Shown piece after piece: positions 9,701 through 19,450 of a stretch of 64,000 nucleotides of DNA. A model generated the notes under the pieces. It made no database searches. It saw only the letters and a list, made by a program, of their open reading frames with translations, and was not told the DNA's origin. Each line of letters begins with the position of its first letter. The first letter of the stretch is position 1. Origin of the DNA: Psychrobacter sp. I-STPA6b (GTDB lineage Bacteria; Pseudomonadota; Gammaproteobacteria; Pseudomonadales; Moraxellaceae); contig NZ_VEWM01000069.1 of the NCBI RefSeq assembly GCF_020662265.1, forward strand, positions 57,387 through 121,386. The letters are read 5' to 3'. A program made the translations under genes and the position numbers.

Positions 9701-11821
9701 TGAACCCTCATGTTTAAAGTTTTTAATATGAATCTGTTCTGCCGTACCGTTCACATCAATAGCCAAAGTACCATCTGGTAGACCCTGAGTCTGTAAATTT
9801 CCATCAAACTGGGTATCAAAATGACTTAAGTTTCCTGCTAATAATTCGAACTCACCAGCTCCAGTACCATTGACAGTAACGTAACGATACTCTGGTTCTT
9901 CTTGATTTTGTGTATTGACTGTACTATCTAACACCGCTTTTAAATCTGATGATAAGATGTTGACACGATGGCGCTGACCTTTTTGCAATTGACGGCGTCG
10001 AGTATTGCCATATTGCTTCACGACTGATTTTTGAATATCTTGCATCTCTCCAGATGCGACGATATTGCCTACTAGGTTTGATACGGGCAAGTCAGCATCA
10101 TATTCTTTTGGTAACAGTCCGGTTGTTTTGGCATCAATTTTCCAGCGTAATGGATGATTGTTTTCTGCTAAGCGAATCTCTCCATGCCCTGCTAAATTTC
10201 CCACCACACCATTGTATAGTAGTGAAGGAATGACGATACGATTACCTATTTTATTAACACGTACGTCATAATCACCCTTTGGTGCCGCATTTAACTCTAC
10301 GACTTGTGCCTTTGCATTTACATTCAAACGGCTACCGCGCATATCGACTATCGCACTGCCATTGGGGCTATTTATTGTCCCAATATCAGGTACATTTTTA
10401 CGGATTAAGTGATTCCATTGTGCAGATATACGCCATAGTGGCTCATGCCTTGGATTATCAGATACATCTGTTTCGATGATTTTTGCATGGATATGCTCAC
10501 CATCTTTTTGACGCAAATCTGCATTAATCTGCATGTCACCATCAGCATTGGCATTATTAAAGACCACTGCAAGCTGACCTGCCAGTTTCTCTGGTGCATA
10601 AGCAATGACTTCTTCTGGCAAGATATCATTTAACCGATAACCATCACTGGTCACCATGGCTTTTGCAGTAAATGCCTTTTCCCAATCCAACACACCTTTT
10701 GCTAATAGCTGCCCATTTGCAGTCACAGCAACCAGTCTATCTATCAACATTTGGCTATCAACGACTTTTGCTCGCCCCTGATAATGTCCACTGGGAATAT
10801 TTTCTGCACTTAACTCACTATTAATACGCAGATCTATATCAGACAACACCCCTGATGCTGTCAATAAGCCTTGTTGTAAGCGAATATTTTGTGATTCTGC
10901 ATATGGCAAAGTGACATCATCCCACATTAGTTTTGCTTCAAATGGGGCATTGTCATCTAGTCCTTGAACAGAAAATTCTCCATATACGTCACTGTCATTG
11001 TAACGGCTACGCACCTTGCCTACGGTACGTTTTAGTGTACCTGTAGCCATTACATTTAAGGGTGAAACATAGATTTTTTCTAAACTATTGACTGTTAAAA
11101 CTGCTTTGGCATCTAAAGGATAATCACCTTGTAAGTCTATCTCACCAGATAATCCTGCAATATTAACAATATCAGCATATTGCAGGTTTCCCTGAGCAAC
11201 ATGCACCGTTGTTCCTATCCAGCTTAGATCTTGCGCAGAAACATCAGTGACAATCACCGGCTCTTTGGTTGCCTGTTCATAGGAGATGCGGTTAATCTTG
11301 GCAGAGTCTAGGCGTAGATTAACTGGTAAATCTAAAGTACGATAATCAAAAGGCTTGCCACTGGGTGGCTGGTGGTCAATAATTTTTAATTGGTCAATGG
11401 TGGCATCTCGCAAATGTACCTGTTTTACAAATATAGCACGCCACCCTATTTTAACCGAGGCTGAATTGACATAAATATCCATATCCTCACTGGGCTTGAG
11501 TACTATGTCAGTCACACTCAAACCATCTCGTAAGTTGCCCTCACCATACTTAAGCGTTACCCCTGTTTCACCTGCCAGCTTATCAACCAGAAACTTACTG
11601 CCTCCTTCTGTACCTGCCATGATATAAAAGGTCAAACATACCACAACAAATAAGCATAATACGGTTAACAATAATTTGAGTAGAAATGACAACGGATACC
11701 AGCGCTGAACAGCAATGGCATCTTTTTCTGCAGCATCAAGCTCTGGCTGCGCAGATACCTCTTGCTTAGAATCTTGAGATGATGGCTTAGAAGACTTAGG
11801 AGGCTTGGGGGTCTGTGTCAT
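6767..11821 (-). CDS. tamB: Translocation and assembly module inner membrane component TamB
   Basis: A 1684-residue AsmA-like/DUF490 protein. A polar 40-residue N-terminus precedes one transmembrane anchor (about 46-68). A very long periplasmic region of repeated beta strands follows, consistent with the beta-taco groove known for the family, and the conserved C-terminal TamB domain ends in IYSWQF. TamB spans the periplasm and works with the outer membrane barrel TamA in outer membrane protein insertion and, in current models, anterograde phospholipid transport. E. coli TamB has 1259 residues, so this one is clearly longer. tamA lies 152 bp upstream on the same strand, and the pair is the normal tamAB arrangement. 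The ribosome binding site is weak. Confidence 0.95.
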   Translation of the reverse strand: MTQTPKPPKSSKPSSQDSKQEVSAQPELDAAEKDAIAVQRWYPLSFLLKLLLTVLCLFVVVCLTFYIMAGTEGGSKFLVDKLAGETGVTLKYGEGNLRDGLSVTDIVLKPSEDMDIYVNSASVKIGWRAIFVKQVHLRDATIDQLKIIDHQPPSGKPFDYRTLDLPVNLRLDSAKINRISYEQATKEPVIVTDVSAQDLSWIGTTVHVAQGNLQYADIVNIAGLSGEIDLQGDYPLDAKAVLTVNSLEKIYVSPLNVMATGTLKRTVGKVRSRYNDSDVYGEFSVQGLDDNAPFEAKLMWDDVTLPYAESQNIRLQQGLLTASGVLSDIDLRINSELSAENIPSGHYQGRAKVVDSQMLIDRLVAVTANGQLLAKGVLDWEKAFTAKAMVTSDGYRLNDILPEEVIAYAPEKLAGQLAVVFNNANADGDMQINADLRQKDGEHIHAKIIETDVSDNPRHEPLWRISAQWNHLIRKNVPDIGTINSPNGSAIVDMRGSRLNVNAKAQVVELNAAPKGDYDVRVNKIGNRIVIPSLLYNGVVGNLAGHGEIRLAENNHPLRWKIDAKTTGLLPKEYDADLPVSNLVGNIVASGEMQDIQKSVVKQYGNTRRRQLQKGQRHRVNILSSDLKAVLDSTVNTQNQEEPEYRYVTVNGTGAGEFELLAGNLSHFDTQFDGNLQTQGLPDGTLAIDVNGTAEQIHIKNFKHEGSAGHLLASGDVDLRQGIGWDINATAQNLNIGAFAPQTQGIVSGDLVSQGHWKNDGSQFGNLSAFDVSFNGSLDTPDLPKGQLVIDAGGTAQTIHIRQFSHIGDAGSIVATGDVDVSQGVRWDITTNMNDFNVGYFVTDMPSAISGKIATTGSWQDDVQKIHISDMNVQGQLKGQPLVATGGLDATLHLPKDMQSYLAKLQKGDAENQVSQVKAIAPELNVRDLAIRWADNEIVANGTAQQLQAQVNINSLHQLSEQLAGQLQGGLTWIQTEDSALPTIYVDLTGARMALSNFILTQGQVKGKIVNLGKSPSQLALSAKGLQLADRKFEQLNVVFDGTEQQHSLTLALTDPQATVKALIKGGLNRQDMQWKGVIGQGEISSKYATLQQKQPAEMLVDIDAQSLQLAAHCWEATNQSGKLCLRKNLLVSKDRGQVDVAIQKLNTSLFSPFLPSDIDWKAQINGKALLSWQQGRQPDINATLYTDNGRIGLIQDGDSDPVSIPYERVSLIAKTTEKGLNLRTDINTGQGARGYADVLVDPYQPNKPISGALVLNELNLAIFKPFFPGMRVLEGNATMAGGLGGTLTKPVFYGDVNLQNGRIAMLDLPVNLSNINAKAKVRGQTAVIEGSFNSGDTGKGTLSGTVDWQQELQAKLSIAGEHLIIAQPPLLYAEINPDLDIIIRPNQRYVNIEGAVLIPEATIRPPEASNDVVTKSEDVVVLDRRLIGNINEVLAVSKPWSINADIGIDLGKDVSFRGFGATLPLAGAINVTQKGQGVMQALGVIQVSRRSKIDAFGQNLDLNYGQIRFNGDVRDPALSIEAIKEIEGQTVGLRVTGNVSKPNITVFNNAGLTQEQAMNALVTGRLTNTSGTQISEEGFKSEVTNNLAAAGLSFGLSGTRSLTNSIGKAFGLESLTLDASGSGNDTSVNVTGYITPDLYIRYGVGVFNAQSSLSLRYQLTRRVYIEATTAAEKTVDVIYSWQF

Positions 11822-11973
11822 GATAAAAACTATATACTCGTAGATTCAAAATGGCTTTGCAATATGGCTTTACAACCAAGAACTGCATTGTATCTGTACA
11901 CTATCAACACTGCGAAAGTTTCACTAGGGGAAATGGCTCAGTAATTTATACTCAGCTACCCATATACTACTAA

Positions 11974-14900
11974 TTACTGCAATGGTGAGCCGATAAAGAA
12001 ATGCAATCGGACAGGGATATTATCTTCTAACACCCCTGCTGCCACATCCAATCGTACCACACCCACTGGTGATGCCCAACGAAGCCCAACACCCACACCA
12101 AGTTTTGTATCGGTTTTAAAGTCTCTATCATAGGCATTCCCTGCATCTGCAAACACTGCCGCACGGAATCCTGGCTTAAACTCGTAATTATACTCAGCAC
12201 TACCCACTGCTAAGACTTGTCCACCAACTAGATAACCTTTACTGTTTTTTGCTGATAGACTGTCATAATCATAACCTCGAATACTGCGGTCTCCACCAAC
12301 AAAGAAGCGTAGATTATAGGGTACTTCATTAAAATTGTCTGCCCAAATATAGCCTGTATCAAACCGACCTAAAACTTGATGTTTATTTGATTCACCAAAA
12401 CTGTGGATACCACTTGCACCGGCACGAATGATACCCATATTCGTCTCAGTCAGCAATCCTTTTGCTCCTGCTTCTAATGAATAATACTGATGTATACCAT
12501 GAGTGGGATTTGTTAAATTATTAGTCGAGGTTTTATTCAGTGCATAACCCAATAATAATGCTTGTTGATAAAAACTAGAATCACTACGGTTAAAAGGAAC
12601 AGGTAAATTTTCACGATTAGGACCTTCAATGCCACTATCAAGCTGGTCAAGACGGTAGCGTAATGAGTAGCTTCGATTCCACCCAGACTCTTTACTAATA
12701 TTGCGTGCTACCCCCGCTTGAATAGAGCGGGTAGCCAAATCAAATGTTCCCTTACCTTGATCAATTTTCTTTTGCTCATAGCTCAGATTCCCTGACAACA
12801 CATCATTTAATGGATGTTTCCAAGGACGACTGGCGTATACTTTTACCAGCTGATTAACTTTTGACCAACTGGCACTAACACCTGCCTGATAACCATCTCG
12901 ATTAATCAAGTTATTATCCAAACGACCCACAATACGCATCCCCGTATCTGTACCATAACCGATACCCATCTGTGCATCTCTGGGCTTATCTGCCATCACA
13001 AAGACATATAATGGAATAGATTTATCTTCTTTCACTTCTTGAGGTGTTTTACGTCCTGCTAATGTAGGTTGCTCTTCTGGTAAATTGTCTATACTATTTA
13101 ACGACTCTTCTTCATCAGGTAGTATTTTTTTCGCCAATGCACTAATGCCATTACTTAGCCGTCCAAGTACACCTTGTGCTTCATGTGGTGTTTCATCAAG
13201 CACCCTGTTATCTGGTAATAGCATCAGCCTTTCTGCTTTCCTCTTAATAGCTTGTAGTTTATCAGATGTTTCTTCATCCACTGCAAACTCAATAGGCGTA
13301 ATCTCTTCATCCACACCAGTAGAATCTGCTATGGTCGATGACTCAGCATCACCCAAACTTGCAGATAATGAATTATTTTCTGCTTCTACAGCGTCTTGTT
13401 GTCCAGTACTATCAGATACTGTCGATGAACTGCCTGCACTATTATTATCAAACTGTAATACAGAGTCATTATCTGATGCTTGAGCTGGCAATACCACATC
13501 AACATTTAAAGTATTAAAATAACGCGTTGCAGATAAGTCATTTCTAAACTGAGTAATGAAAGGCTGATAATACTTATCACCTTGCTTAAATACATATAGC
13601 TGACGCAATAACTCAGGCTTCACTGGCAATTTATCAGGGTCTGTTGTCAGTTTGCCAGTCTCCTTATCCAGAGTAAAAAATACTACTTCACCAAATTGAT
13701 ACCGATCTCCTGTACTATAGATAAGGTCTACATCTGCTGTGTTATCTGGCAAAATAATATCAGCCGACTTGTTCAACCAAGACGCATCAAAGAAACCATG
13801 CTGACCACTGACTGACTCTATCTCAGACTTTGTATTTTTATAGACGCCTTGATTAAATATTTCACCAACCATAGGTGGTGCATTTTTTTGAATCTTCTCA
13901 AATTCTGGTAAGCTTGCACCTTCTCCACGTATATCAACCACCCGAGTAGCGACTTCTACGGGTTCACCTAACTGCTCAATAATTACGTCTACCGTATCTC
14001 CACTCCGCTTTACAAAGCGAAGTCGAGTATCATAATAACCCACTGCCTCAGCTGCATTTACAGCTTCTTCACGCAACCGTGGTAAAACTGCATTAAAATC
14101 AGAAATGGCTTGTGCAGTAATCTCTTCTAAGGCCGCCTTAATATTTTTAGCAGGTTGATTATCTGTATCGGCTTTTACCAATGTAGGTGTTTGACTAGAA
14201 TCCGCAGGATCATTTTGTTGTAAATATATGTCTGCATGAATTCTTGGTAGAGCGCCATAACCATCATTGAACACACGATTATAAATACGCTTAACTATAT
14301 TCTCACCACTACGTATCAATGAGGTCGTTCCTGCATCCTCACTCACTGTATTTTGAGTAGTTTGTGCTTGCTCTGTATCATCTGCATGATACTCTGGCAG
14401 ATAGTCATTGGGGTCGATACCCTCACTGTCATTAACCTGAGTATCTTGTGTGTTTTCAGCCTGTCCAGTCGTCACTACCTCATGCTGTTGAGAAGCACTA
14501 CTTGCCGTGTCTTTAGAATGAGCAGAAAGTGTGGATGTATCCGTCTTTCCCTGAGGTACGTCCGTACCATCTTGTACATTATTATTCTCAATACTATCTG
14601 ACACATTCGTAGTTTGTAGCCCCAGTGTTTCACGATTTGATGGTACTGGCAACGACGCATTATCTAAAACCGTATCATATCCTATTGGTACATTTCTCCC
14701 AGATAAGGTTGCCACTGGCTCATGGAACTGCATTGCTTGCTGGCTGGTGATTTCAGCCAAAGATTGTTCAATTTGTTGTGGTGATGCCATCGATAAAGAA
14801 AACCTACCTTTATCATCAGCTGGTATCGCTTCTGTCTCAACTCCCACCTTCTGCTGAGGTGACTGAGAAACATCTGGGCTTATCTGCTCTGGATGCTCGA

Positions 14901-15315
14901 AGGCACTATCCACTGGCTGTGCTGTAGATGGTGTCAAAGTGATAGGTGGCACATAGGAATTTTGCTCGATAGTATGTTTTTGGTAGTCTTCTAAAACCTG
15001 TGGATCAATATTCCCTTGCTCTACTGCTTGCTTTAGGCGCAATGCAATTAATGCCTGATTCAGCTGTTCTTTTTCTTTATCTTCAGCACTGATGATGGGA
15101 GCAATCTGCTCACTAGCAGAATCCACTACTGTATTCTTTGGCGCTACTACTGTCGATGCTGAGCTTGTAGTGCTAGCAGTGGTAAGGTCGTTACGATCAG
15201 CCTGTTGAGCAACCACTTCCCCCGTATGCCCTACCACACTAATGGTAGATAGAATGCAGGTTATACTGGCAACTAATGGTGATAAACGAAATATTAATAG
15301 CTGATTTTTTTTCAA
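11974..15315 (-). CDS. tamA: Outer membrane assembly protein TamA (Omp85 family), unusually long
   Basis: 1113 residues against 577 in E. coli. The start is TTG at 15313-15315 with AAGG eight bases upstream, and no better in-frame start precedes the signal-like segment (LSPLVASITCILSTISVVG). Residues of about 40-335 are low complexity, rich in Ser, Thr, Gln, Asp and Val. POTRA-like domains follow at about 340-605, a second acidic Ser/Asp-rich insert at about 610-740, and the C-terminal 16-strand barrel from about 765 (GIGYGTDTGMRIVGRLD, RFFVGGDRSIRGYDYDS, ending RLHFFIGSPLQ). The FVGGDRSIRGY segment is the conserved lid/loop-6 motif RGY/F of Omp85 proteins. The partner tamB follows directly. 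Confidence 0.93.
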   Translation of the reverse strand: MKKNQLLIFRLSPLVASITCILSTISVVGHTGEVVAQQADRNDLTTASTTSSASTVVAPKNTVVDSASEQIAPIISAEDKEKEQLNQALIALRLKQAVEQGNIDPQVLEDYQKHTIEQNSYVPPITLTPSTAQPVDSAFEHPEQISPDVSQSPQQKVGVETEAIPADDKGRFSLSMASPQQIEQSLAEITSQQAMQFHEPVATLSGRNVPIGYDTVLDNASLPVPSNRETLGLQTTNVSDSIENNNVQDGTDVPQGKTDTSTLSAHSKDTASSASQQHEVVTTGQAENTQDTQVNDSEGIDPNDYLPEYHADDTEQAQTTQNTVSEDAGTTSLIRSGENIVKRIYNRVFNDGYGALPRIHADIYLQQNDPADSSQTPTLVKADTDNQPAKNIKAALEEITAQAISDFNAVLPRLREEAVNAAEAVGYYDTRLRFVKRSGDTVDVIIEQLGEPVEVATRVVDIRGEGASLPEFEKIQKNAPPMVGEIFNQGVYKNTKSEIESVSGQHGFFDASWLNKSADIILPDNTADVDLIYSTGDRYQFGEVVFFTLDKETGKLTTDPDKLPVKPELLRQLYVFKQGDKYYQPFITQFRNDLSATRYFNTLNVDVVLPAQASDNDSVLQFDNNSAGSSSTVSDSTGQQDAVEAENNSLSASLGDAESSTIADSTGVDEEITPIEFAVDEETSDKLQAIKRKAERLMLLPDNRVLDETPHEAQGVLGRLSNGISALAKKILPDEEESLNSIDNLPEEQPTLAGRKTPQEVKEDKSIPLYVFVMADKPRDAQMGIGYGTDTGMRIVGRLDNNLINRDGYQAGVSASWSKVNQLVKVYASRPWKHPLNDVLSGNLSYEQKKIDQGKGTFDLATRSIQAGVARNISKESGWNRSYSLRYRLDQLDSGIEGPNRENLPVPFNRSDSSFYQQALLLGYALNKTSTNNLTNPTHGIHQYYSLEAGAKGLLTETNMGIIRAGASGIHSFGESNKHQVLGRFDTGYIWADNFNEVPYNLRFFVGGDRSIRGYDYDSLSAKNSKGYLVGGQVLAVGSAEYNYEFKPGFRAAVFADAGNAYDRDFKTDTKLGVGVGLRWASPVGVVRLDVAAGVLEDNIPVRLHFFIGSPLQ

Positions 15316-15732
15316 TTTTACTACCTTTCAATATTTATTGTTTATTGTAAAACACAGCACCGAATTCGTTGCTATCATACCGTGAGAGTTATAAAAAACC
15401 TAGTAGAAAACCTAGTAAATCTAGAAAACCTTTTTTATGATAGCAAATCGTTGATTACTATAGTTAGTTCAATCTCATACAGTCAGCTTAAAATAAAATG
15501 ACCACAAGACAACTGAGTACAAATAGTGCATGAAACGTGTGAGTGATTTATGAGAGATAGATAACTATTTCCATGAGCAAATTTGTATGAGTGACAATCA
15601 TATGATGATGACGATTCAGCACATCCTCGCATTATTTCTGAATCAGTTTTGTTATGATAGAGTGTTATTGATATAACCATTTCTACTGAATCTAACCTGC
15701 TATCGTTTATTAGCGCACTTTAAGGAAGCCAC
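15316..15732. other. Divergent intergenic region, tamA / LplT-like gene
   Basis: 417 bp containing the promoters of two divergent genes. Apart from AAGGAAG in front of the plus-strand gene I recognise no operator, repeat or small gene; the short frames present have no coding character. Confidence 0.5.
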
Positions 15733-17052
15733 ATGGCAACACAATTTAGCTTATTTCGTCATCGTCGATTTACCGCCATGTTCTTCACGCAATTTTTGGG
15801 GGCATTTAACGACAATGTCTTTAAACAGGCGCTTATTCTAGTGCTAACCTATACAGCTGCCAGCCAACTAGATACATCTGTTAGCATTCTCAACAACTTA
15901 GCGGCTATGTTGTTTATTTTACCGTATTTTTTATTTTCTGCAGTCGCTGGACAATTAGCAGATAAATATGAGAAGTCATGGCTGACTCGTAATATCAAAA
16001 TCCTTGAAATCGTCATTATGCTTATCGCTGCAATTGGCTTTGTATTTGAGCTTTATAGATTATTATTTATTGCTCTATTTTTGATGGGAACACATTCAAC
16101 CTTTTTTGGTCCCATTAAATATGCCTATCTACCTCAAGCCATGCATCGTGATGAGTTAGTTGGTGCCAATGGTGTATTCCAGATGGGTACTTCCTTAGCA
16201 ATTTTGCTAGGTATGATACTTGCTGGCGTACTGACGCAACTCAATAATTCGCTGTATTGGATTAGTGCCATTGTTATATTGATTGCTATTTTAGGACTTG
16301 TCGCATCGATATTCATTCCCAAAACAGCTGCCATGCAACCTAATCTCAAAGTGAACTGGAATATTTTTACTACCAGTATTGATATTATTAAATATGCTTA
16401 CTCATTACCATTATTATTCTTTATTATTCTTGGTAATAGTTGGTTTTGGTTTTATGGTGCGACCTTTTTAACCCAGACACCGGAGTTTAGTAAAGTCATT
16501 TTACATGGTAATGAGTCTGTTGTGATATTTTTACTTACTTTGTTTTCTGTGGGAGTATCTATTGGCTCATTATTATGTAAGACTCTTACAAAAAACAAGG
16601 TTAGCTTGCACCTGTTACCATTTGGAATTGCTGGGCTGAGCCTCTTTGCTTTTGATCTTTATTTATCCTTATCTAACTTCACACCCACAGCTCTTACTGA
16701 GCCACTACTAGGCATTCAGAGTCTTTGGACAAATATCGAGAACTGGCGTGTCTTTGCAGATTTATTTTTTCTTGGTTTTAGTGGTGGGATATATATTGTG
16801 CCACTGTATGCTTCGATGCAAGCATATGCTCCTATCAGTCATCGCGCTCGTATCATCGGTGCAAACAATATATTTAATGCAATTTTAATGGTGTTTTCAG
16901 CAGTATTTTCTATTGCAATCCTCAATCTATTTGCCTTAACACTCCCACAGCTCTTTTTAGTCACAGGTATTATTAATATCTTCGTTGGTATATTTTTATA
17001 TATGAAGCTTAAGAAGTATCGTGGCAGTTTACCAATTTCTACAGAGAGCTAA
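15733..17052 (+). CDS. MFS transporter, LplT-like (lysophospholipid flippase)
   Basis: A 439-residue polytopic inner membrane protein with about 12 hydrophobic segments. The N-terminus reads FFTQFLGAFNDNVFKQALIL, which is characteristic of LplT and of the transporter half of Aas-type fusions. ADKYEKSW and THSTFFGPIKYAYLPQ are also typical. In E. coli LplT flips lysophosphatidylethanolamine inward for reacylation by Aas. Here no acyltransferase or acyl-ACP synthetase domain is attached or adjacent, so the reacylating enzyme must lie elsewhere or the substrate differs. The start ATG has AAGGAAG upstream. The neighbouring TamAB module has also been linked to phospholipid movement, but that link is only contextual. 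Confidence 0.82.
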   Translation: MATQFSLFRHRRFTAMFFTQFLGAFNDNVFKQALILVLTYTAASQLDTSVSILNNLAAMLFILPYFLFSAVAGQLADKYEKSWLTRNIKILEIVIMLIAAIGFVFELYRLLFIALFLMGTHSTFFGPIKYAYLPQAMHRDELVGANGVFQMGTSLAILLGMILAGVLTQLNNSLYWISAIVILIAILGLVASIFIPKTAAMQPNLKVNWNIFTTSIDIIKYAYSLPLLFFIILGNSWFWFYGATFLTQTPEFSKVILHGNESVVIFLLTLFSVGVSIGSLLCKTLTKNKVSLHLLPFGIAGLSLFAFDLYLSLSNFTPTALTEPLLGIQSLWTNIENWRVFADLFFLGFSGGIYIVPLYASMQAYAPISHRARIIGANNIFNAILMVFSAVFSIAILNLFALTLPQLFLVTGIINIFVGIFLYMKLKKYRGSLPISTES

Positions 17053-17238
17053 AAAATCCAGTTGATAAAGCCGTCAATTTATGCACATAATTAGCTCATA
17101 TAAAGATAAGGTCGCATGATAATCCATACCAACTATAGCTAACCATTTGGTGTTGAGTCAATATAGAATCAGATAACCAAGTGACTGGATACATAATGCG
17201 ACCAAACATTAAAATGATGAAAAATAACAAGAGGTCAT

Positions 17239-17883
17239 ATGCGTTCACAGCCATTTTCTATCGTTGATAAAGCCATTATTGGGTTCGATAAGGCATTACG
17301 TGCTGTTATTCCACACTCAAACCCCAGCACTCGCCCACTTCCGGTGAGTAGCGACCATTTACCCGAACTATCCATTGATGAGGCTCGCCATGTAGCTGGA
17401 CTCATGCGAATTAATCACACAGGCGAAGTCTGTGCTCAAGGTCTATACCATGGACAAGCTCTGACAGCAAAAAATGATATGGTTAGAGAGGCCATGCACC
17501 ACTCTGCAGAAGAGGAAATTGATCATCTGGTATGGTGTGAGACTCGCTTGCAAGAGCTAAGTAGTCATCCCAGTGTTTTTACACCTGTATGGTATGGACT
17601 ATCTTTTGGTTTAGGTGCTGCCGCTGGTCTCATTTCAAATGAGTTTAGTTTAGGGTTTGTTGCTGAGACTGAGGCTCAAGTCAGTGAACATTTACAAGAT
17701 CATATCCAGCAACTACCAGAAAACGACATTCGCAGTAAAGAGATATTACAACAGATGGATATCGAGGAGCTGCAACATCGCGCTGCTGCCATTGAGCACG
17801 GTGGAACACCTCTTGCTGCTCCTGTACGCACAACGATGCGCTGGATGGCAAATCAAATGAAAGCAGTTGCTTATCATTTATAA
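17239..17883 (+). CDS. coq7: 3-demethoxyubiquinol 3-hydroxylase Coq7
   Basis: A 214-residue di-iron monooxygenase that makes the penultimate ring hydroxylation of ubiquinone. The carboxylate and histidine ligands of the two-fold four-helix bundle are visible: NHTGE near 59, EEEIDH near 91, a glutamate in FVAETEAQVSEH near 140, and EELQHRAAAIEHGG near 171. Length fits the bacterial family. The ATG is preceded by AGAGG. It has its own 187-bp leader and no operon partner within 250 bp downstream. Confidence 0.95.
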   Translation: MRSQPFSIVDKAIIGFDKALRAVIPHSNPSTRPLPVSSDHLPELSIDEARHVAGLMRINHTGEVCAQGLYHGQALTAKNDMVREAMHHSAEEEIDHLVWCETRLQELSSHPSVFTPVWYGLSFGLGAAAGLISNEFSLGFVAETEAQVSEHLQDHIQQLPENDIRSKEILQQMDIEELQHRAAAIEHGGTPLAAPVRTTMRWMANQMKAVAYHL

Positions 17884-18138
17884 CTTGCCCATGTATTAAT
17901 GTTGATAGAGTTGCTACTTATAAAATTGTAACAACCGTAACAATCGAACGACTGTGTTGATAGATACTTTTTTGTTAGTGTATGCCGTAATGGTCGTTAT
18001 TATATAGATTATCTTAAGTTATATAGATCGACAATAAACAAGTTTGAATTTAACTAGAGGCAGTTTTCATTTCGCTATTTTGATAATCGAGTCCACTTCA
18101 AGCATGCCTCATCAATATTCCAGTTAAGGGAAATTTTT

Positions 18139-19170
18139 ATGACTGTACCCAGTTTTTTGCATACCTCATTAATATCACAATTAATAAAACGTAGCTTATA
18201 TATCAGCTGTCTTGGGGCTTTTGCCATTGCAACAACTGCTCAGGCAGATACCAACGCCAGTTCTCCTTACATAGATCTCTATCAAAACCAAGTAAACACT
18301 AATCAGGCAAATACCAATACTGCTAGCACAGTAGCAGCACCCAGTGCGCGTATTAGAAGCACACAACGTATCACTCCCGTTCGCACTTCAAACCGCCCTG
18401 TAGCAACCACCTCTACTGCTCAAGCTCAAGCAGCTCAGCCACAAGAACCAAAAACTCATGTCATTAGACCGGTCTATAATAAGGCGGGGGCTCAAGGGAT
18501 TGATTTATTAAGTGGACAGTTACCACAGATTCCAACACCTAAGCTATCAGTTAGTGATATTACCTATGTACCCACCATCAAGATTCCTCAAACTCAGTAT
18601 GGCTCAGAGCAGCTGGACGTTAGTTTAATTGATGATTTTATTGCAGAAATCAGTCCACATGCACGCCATTACCCCCCTAATTTTAATAATGTATCCCAAC
18701 GCTATTACTCAAAGCTCAAGCTTAAAGAGTTAGAAGAGTGGCTAAGACCTTATGCTGATGCACCCAACGCCTCTTATGACGTACTACTACGTGCAGCAAA
18801 GCTAAATGGTATGGGGCGTAATCTTGATTTAGGGTCAGATTTTACAATACGTGCCAGCACCTATGTTTCCCGTGCATTGACTCAACAACCAGATAGTGCC
18901 GAAGCAAACTTCCTATATGGAATGATGCTAAGTGAAGGTGGTGGATTTAATGAAAGTAAAAAGTATCTTAACAAAGCTGCTGCTCAAGGATATATAGAAG
19001 CTGAGCAAAGCTTAGCTCAAGCGGACTTATTATCTGACCGTCGTGGTGATGCACTAGCACGCCTTAAAAGATTACAGCAACAACAGCCAAATAATCGTCA
19101 GATCCAGCAACAAATTGCACTGGTAGAAAATGGCAAATATTATATTTGGGACTTGTCTCAAGACAACTAA
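18139..19170 (+). CDS. Exported TPR/Sel1-like repeat protein of unknown function
   Basis: 343 residues. A signal peptide is visible (SLYISCLGAFAIATTAQA, cleavage near residue 36). A disordered Asn/Thr/Gln/Ala-rich linker runs to about residue 120. The C-terminal third is helical with repeat character (SAEANFLYGMMLSEGGGFNE, KYLNKAAAQGYIEAEQSLAQ), resembling Sel1/TPR repeats, and ends IWDLSQDN. Such proteins act as periplasmic scaffolds, but no specific role can be assigned. Start ATG has AAGGGA upstream. It is followed by its own terminator and stands alone. Confidence 0.75.
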   Translation: MTVPSFLHTSLISQLIKRSLYISCLGAFAIATTAQADTNASSPYIDLYQNQVNTNQANTNTASTVAAPSARIRSTQRITPVRTSNRPVATTSTAQAQAAQPQEPKTHVIRPVYNKAGAQGIDLLSGQLPQIPTPKLSVSDITYVPTIKIPQTQYGSEQLDVSLIDDFIAEISPHARHYPPNFNNVSQRYYSKLKLKELEEWLRPYADAPNASYDVLLRAAKLNGMGRNLDLGSDFTIRASTYVSRALTQQPDSAEANFLYGMMLSEGGGFNESKKYLNKAAAQGYIEAEQSLAQADLLSDRRGDALARLKRLQQQQPNNRQIQQQIALVENGKYYIWDLSQDN

Positions 19171-19199
19171 TTTTCTATCCCTACTTTCTTACTATAAAG

Positions 19200-19234
19200 C
19201 CCTCTATCTCATATACTTTGATAGGGGGTTTTTA
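19200..19234 (+). terminator. Rho-independent terminator
   Basis: Stem CCCTCTATC (19200-19208) pairs with GATAGGGGG (19220-19228) with one T-G wobble and is followed by TTTTT. It ends the transcript of the TPR-like gene. Confidence 0.85.
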
Positions 19235-19450
19235 TTATGACGCTCAAACCAACCTTTCTTTGACTATAGAGTATTTACTCTATACAAAGTAGCATGACTA
19301 TCGTACTGTAATCCCTAGACTATAGTCGAAGAAGGCTAAAATAGATACAAAACAGCCAAGTAAAGATAGTATGGTTATATATACATAAGGGCTATACCAT
19401 AGCTATATAGTAGCTCTTAGACTATTTCTTCCCACAGATACATCAACATC

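Noticed and set aside
13085..13483. 132-codon plus-strand Ser-rich frame inside tamA
   Set aside because: It is antisense to the acidic low-complexity insert of TamA; Ser/Asp codon bias on one strand keeps the opposite frame open.
15483..15680. 65-codon frame in the tamA/LplT spacer
   Set aside because: No ribosome binding site, no domain or helix pattern, and it overlaps the promoter region of a divergent pair.
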